A DNA stretch of 64,000 nt from Metabacillus sp. FJAT-52054 (GTDB lineage: Bacteria; Bacillota; Bacilli; Bacillales; Bacillaceae): assembly GCF_037201815.1 (NCBI RefSeq), contig NZ_CP147407.1, positions 1,612,001 through 1,676,000 of the forward strand, written 5' to 3'. A program made the position numbers and the translations under genes. The notes beneath the pieces are model-generated. The model ran no database searches, was not told the origin of the DNA, and was given only the letters and a program-made list of their open reading frames with translations. How positions within the stretch are numbered: the stretch's first letter is position 1; every line of letters begins with the position of its first letter. Of this stretch, positions 61,430 to 64,000 are shown piece after piece.

Positions 61430-62047
61430 TCAGGCACGGGGGTAACGATATAGAATTTCATCCCCATAGTCCCTTTGCGTCCATACGAATCCCTTTGTTA
61501 ACGCTGCAGCAATGGTTCCTGCACCTGCAAATTCAAGATAGCTTGCGAACGCTTGGATTGCATCGCCGCTTACCTTTTTTCCTTTTAGAAGATAATAAGC
61601 TCCTATGGCCTCAAGGGCTGCTCCAAGGGAAATAAGATATTCACCAATTACAATTGCACCAGCAAATGGAAGACTTCCATCAACAAAATTTGCTTCGATT
61701 GCAGCTCCGGCTGATTGGATAGAATCGCCTAAAATATCAAGCATCAATCCAGCCTTTTCATCTCCATTTAAAATAATGATTCCAGCTGCCGCATTTGCAG
61801 TATTTCCAGCCGCCTGCAGCCACGCACCTAAGCTTGACATCGTGCGGTTTAGATCGGAAGACAGGGCTATTGCTTGAAGCGCATTGCCTGCAGCTTCGAC
61901 ACCGTTTCCTATTACGACTAATTTTTCCCCTGTGTTATATCCCGGCTCCTCCCCTGCCACAAGTGTTTCACCAATTGCTGCAATGGCTGTCCCGGCCGTT
62001 TGGATCCAGGCACCTGTTATTTCTAAAATCACTACATATGCTGCCAT
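61430..62047 (-). CDS. Repetitive Gly/Ala-rich protein (DUF6944-like)
   Basis: 205 residues from the ATG after AAGGTGATAAC. Six imperfect repeats of the type G-x2-[IL]-Q-x-A-G-x-A-x-x-A beginning at about residues 12, 48, 74, 107, 135 and 161 (GAWIQTAGTAIAAIG, GNGVEAAGNALQAIA, GAWLQAAGNTANAAAG, GDSIQSAGAAIEAN, GEYLISLGAALEAIG, GDAIQAFASYLEFAG). Glycine-zipper-like, possibly membrane-inserting. Family name from memory; function unknown. Confidence 0.7.
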   Translation of the reverse strand: MAAYVVILEITGAWIQTAGTAIAAIGETLVAGEEPGYNTGEKLVVIGNGVEAAGNALQAIALSSDLNRTMSSLGAWLQAAGNTANAAAGIIILNGDEKAGLMLDILGDSIQSAGAAIEANFVDGSLPFAGAIVIGEYLISLGAALEAIGAYYLLKGKKVSGDAIQAFASYLEFAGAGTIAAALTKGFVWTQRDYGDEILYRYPRA

Positions 62048-62288
62048 GTTATCACCTTCTTTTTGAGCCTCTTGCAGTATATTCGCAGACGACCTGAAAT
62101 GTCTAAACGGTAGGTGGGGAAGTTTGCAGAAAGAGCATGATCGTTTACGTGAAATTTCTTTTCCAGATACTTGCTGGCAAAGAAATAAATGAATGAGAGA
62201 CGCTATTTTCATAGCTCGTTCATCTTTATTTTATGGTAAAATATAGAAGGTGAATGGATTTGTGAATTGCATTTGGGAGGGTTCTCAT

Positions 62289-62492
62289 ATGTTTATAGCC
62301 TTATTGATATTCTTGGCAGGACTGATGCTTGCTGGTGATATTCTATTTAGTATTAAAGCATTGAAGCGGGGAGAAAGATTAGCCTTTAATGGTTCTTTTG
62401 ACTCTTTTGTCATCTTCTGCACCAGCTGCGGTACGAAAAATAAACGCCAGTTTCATGAGCAGATTTGCCGAAAATGCTATAAGCCGTTCTAA
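62289..62492 (+). CDS. Small membrane protein with C-terminal zinc ribbon
   Basis: 67 residues from the ATG behind GGGAGGG. One N-terminal membrane helix (FIALLIFLAGLMLAGDILFS) and a four-cysteine ribbon CTSCG...CRKCY near the C-terminus. Function unknown. Confidence 0.7.
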   Translation: MFIALLIFLAGLMLAGDILFSIKALKRGERLAFNGSFDSFVIFCTSCGTKNKRQFHEQICRKCYKPF

Positions 62493-62571
62493 AAGATATC
62501 CCGCATTCTCTAGGGAGAGGCGTACAAAAACTCCTTATAGCGTCTTAAATTAATACACCCCTTTCGCCCCA

Positions 62572-63011
62572 ATGAAAAATCGTCTAGATCATAGTACGAT
62601 AGGGTTTAGACTGCAGAAATGGGTCACAGCTTTACTAATTCTCTTTTCCATAGCGGTGTACGGCTACATCCAAAAGTAAAAGAAAGTCAATCTTTGAAAA
62701 AGGACATACGATCAGAGATGAGTCTGCATAAATCAGAGTTTAGGCTGAGTCATGCAGCTGATTCATGGGAAAAGGCATATATATTTGGACCTTATACAAC
62801 AGAAGATGAAATAGAAAAAGAACTTGGGATGCCATTCAAGAATGAAAGCAATCTGGAATAAAGGGAAGACATGAATATCATTGTTTTCGTAAAAGGAAAC
62901 CTTGACATCCTGTATGCAGAAATTCCCCGGTCTTACGGAGAATTTTTGGTCAGAGAACTGCTGATTACTCCTAAAAAGGATCAAATTCGCTTTCAAGAAA
63001 TCAAAACATAA
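62572..63011 (+). pseudogene. Decayed gene for a membrane-anchored protein
   Basis: ATG at 62572 opens a frame with a membrane helix (WVTALLILFSIAVYGYIQK) ending at a stop at 62677. A one-base shift near there joins it to the frame continuing KVKESQSLKKDIRSEM...SHAADSWEKAYIFGPYT, which hits TAA at 62859. Reading through in the same frame restores a plausible continuation (REDMNIIVFVKGNLDILYAE...) to 63011. One frameshift and one nonsense codon imply an inactivated gene. Family not named. Confidence 0.6.
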
Positions 63012-63046
63012 ATTCCTTTATATGGAAAAATAGTAGGATTAAAGAC

Positions 63047-63211
63047 ATGATAATCAGTCCGTGGTTTTACATTCAAGCCAGTGAGATCCCTCCTGAATTT
63101 GCTTGGAAATACAAAATAGGACATAGGACTCTTAATAAATATAAGGTAAGATACACAGTAATTGAAATGCAGACCTATAAATTCGACGTAATTCGACAAA
63201 AACTTCTCTAA
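63047..63211 (+). CDS. Possible 54-residue protein, doubtful
   Basis: ATG with weak AGGATTAAAG upstream; basic product (MIISPWFYIQASEIPPEFAW then KYKIGHRTLNKYK...). It adjoins a decayed gene and may be more debris. Confidence 0.25.
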   Translation: MIISPWFYIQASEIPPEFAWKYKIGHRTLNKYKVRYTVIEMQTYKFDVIRQKLL

Positions 63212-63241
63212 CGTAATCAAAGATAATAATCCAAATTTCCG

Positions 63242-63271
63242 TTGTGCAAACTTGAAAATTTCTCCTATACT
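63242..63271 (+). promoter_or_regulatory. SigA-like promoter of the WxG gene pair
   Basis: TTGTGC, 18 nt, TATACT, ending 27 nt before the ATG. Confidence 0.55.
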
Positions 63272-63297
63272 TGAAGAAAGAAGAAGATGGAAGGTGA

Positions 63298-63642
63298 ATG
63301 GCAGTGAGTGAGATGGATCGCTTCAATCAGCTAATGCGGAGTGTCATGAATACAGAGGGTGATTGCTACGCGGTGCAGCAGCTCAGAGGAGAATTAGTTC
63401 AGATTATGGACCAGTTCACTGGTATCATTCACCAGACGACGAACCATGTATCCGAGGCTGCCCATGACTGGAAAGGGAAGAGCGCTGAAAGTTTTAATCG
63501 GGTCATGGAGGAAGCATCAGATGCATTTACGACAATATACGACCATATGAATCAAATGATCACCGGACTCCAGCATGAGGAAGTCCGTTTAGCCGAGCTT
63601 GCCGCCCAACTAGAAGAGAAAGCGAGAGAATCACTTCAATGA
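63298..63642 (+). CDS. WxG-motif helical protein, ESX/LXG-associated type
   Basis: 114 residues, all-alpha. The turn motif Trp58-Lys-Gly60 (HDWKGKSAESFNRVM) between two long helices is the WXG100 hallmark. GGAAGG precedes two candidate starts: ATG 63298 (3 nt spacing) and GTG 63304 (8-9 nt); the second may be used. Its stop overlaps the next gene by four bases. In Gram-positives small helical proteins of this kind are encoded right before LXG toxins and are co-exported by type VII secretion. Confidence 0.7.
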   Translation: MAVSEMDRFNQLMRSVMNTEGDCYAVQQLRGELVQIMDQFTGIIHQTTNHVSEAAHDWKGKSAESFNRVMEEASDAFTTIYDHMNQMITGLQHEEVRLAELAAQLEEKARESLQ

Positions 63643-63950
63643 ACACGTCAAACCTACCTTTCGAAATTAGCATCAATGTGAATGAATTGCTCTCATTAAG
63701 CAGCCGCCTGAAAGAAAGAGAGCGTGAGCTGCAGGAAGTACAAAAGGGCTTCGATCATTCCTATTATAAAGCATCTTCCCATTATCCTAACATCGAACAG
63801 CTGGATATTTCCTACCACGCCGCCTCTATAAAACTGCAAATGGAAAGGTTAATTGAAACCATGGCCCAGCTTGCAGAAATCACCCAATTGACACCAGCCC
63901 AGCTAAACAATGCCGATCAGCATTCAGCAGAACAAATCTCTCAAATTTAA
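63639..63950 (+). CDS. Small helical partner protein in a type VII-like locus
   Basis: 103 residues, coupled by ATGA overlap to the WxG gene. Predicted helices LLSLSSRLKERERELQEVQKGFD and SIKLQMERLIETMAQLAEIT; no cysteine or signal peptide. Position and size match LXG-associated alpha-helical proteins, an inference from context. The window ends 50 nt after its stop. Confidence 0.6.
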   Translation: MNTSNLPFEISINVNELLSLSSRLKERERELQEVQKGFDHSYYKASSHYPNIEQLDISYHAASIKLQMERLIETMAQLAEITQLTPAQLNNADQHSAEQISQI

Positions 63951-64000
63951 TGCCTTTTCTCCTGCAAATGGAGTAATCATTTAATAAATGGCCCTCAGCA

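Overview
The window reads as chromosomal DNA of a spore-forming, low-GC Bacillaceae (Bacillus or Metabacillus-like; the genus is inference). Supporting signs are the B. subtilis-type gene set (mreBH, LOV-STAS photoreceptors and an RsbR paralogue, the glcR-HAD pair, amj, the yxjC-scoA-scoB-dehydrogenase operon, spoIISABC), strong AGGAGG ribosome sites, frequent TTG/GTG starts and many hairpin-plus-T-run terminators. No rRNA, tRNA, CRISPR, prophage or intact insertion sequence was seen.

Layout. 1-6500: uronate/polysaccharide catabolism (partial kduD, kduI, GH88 unsaturated glucuronyl hydrolase, large secreted heparinase II/III-type lyase). 6500-19900: LOV-STAS receptor with a SigB-like promoter, mreBH, VanZ-like protein, zinc alcohol dehydrogenase, galM, an egtB-egtD ergothioneine pair, glcR-HAD phosphatase, phosphatase, short HelD-like ATPase, Amj flippase. 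19900-26300: DoxX gene with MhqR-like operators, a 101-102 bp tandem repeat block, VOC protein, lipoprotein, an MFS-luciferase-like operon behind two HxlR-like operator copies, a second KduD-like SDR. 26500-31400: two zinc-ribbon membrane proteins, a YdcF protein, a HtrA-like protease and a 53-residue membrane protein. 31700-38600: WGR protein, second LOV-STAS receptor, M20/DUF3311/SSS uptake operon, a broken DUF3267 gene, RsbR paralogue. 38600-39810: spoIISA-B-C, whose two antitoxins are below 60 residues. 40000-47500: a ketone-body operon with a near-perfect sigma-54 promoter, three identical-arm upstream dyads and a cre-like site, with its probable sigma-54 activator nearby. 47800-58100: multidomain secreted nuclease, MFS pump, coiled-coil pair, an uncharacterised epimerase/DapA-like/regulator operon, MutT, SurA_N lipoprotein. 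58100-64000: PLD-helicase (DUF3427 type), repetitive protein, zinc-ribbon protein, a decayed gene and two small helical proteins (one WxG) that look like the start of a type VII secretion effector locus cut by the window edge.

Working together: the left end converts unsaturated uronides from a secreted lyase to 2-keto-3-deoxygluconate; yxjC-scoAB-hbd imports and activates hydroxybutyrate/acetoacetate, apparently switched by sigma-54 and catabolite repression; three STAS stressosome-type proteins, two with flavin-binding LOV domains, feed the general stress response.
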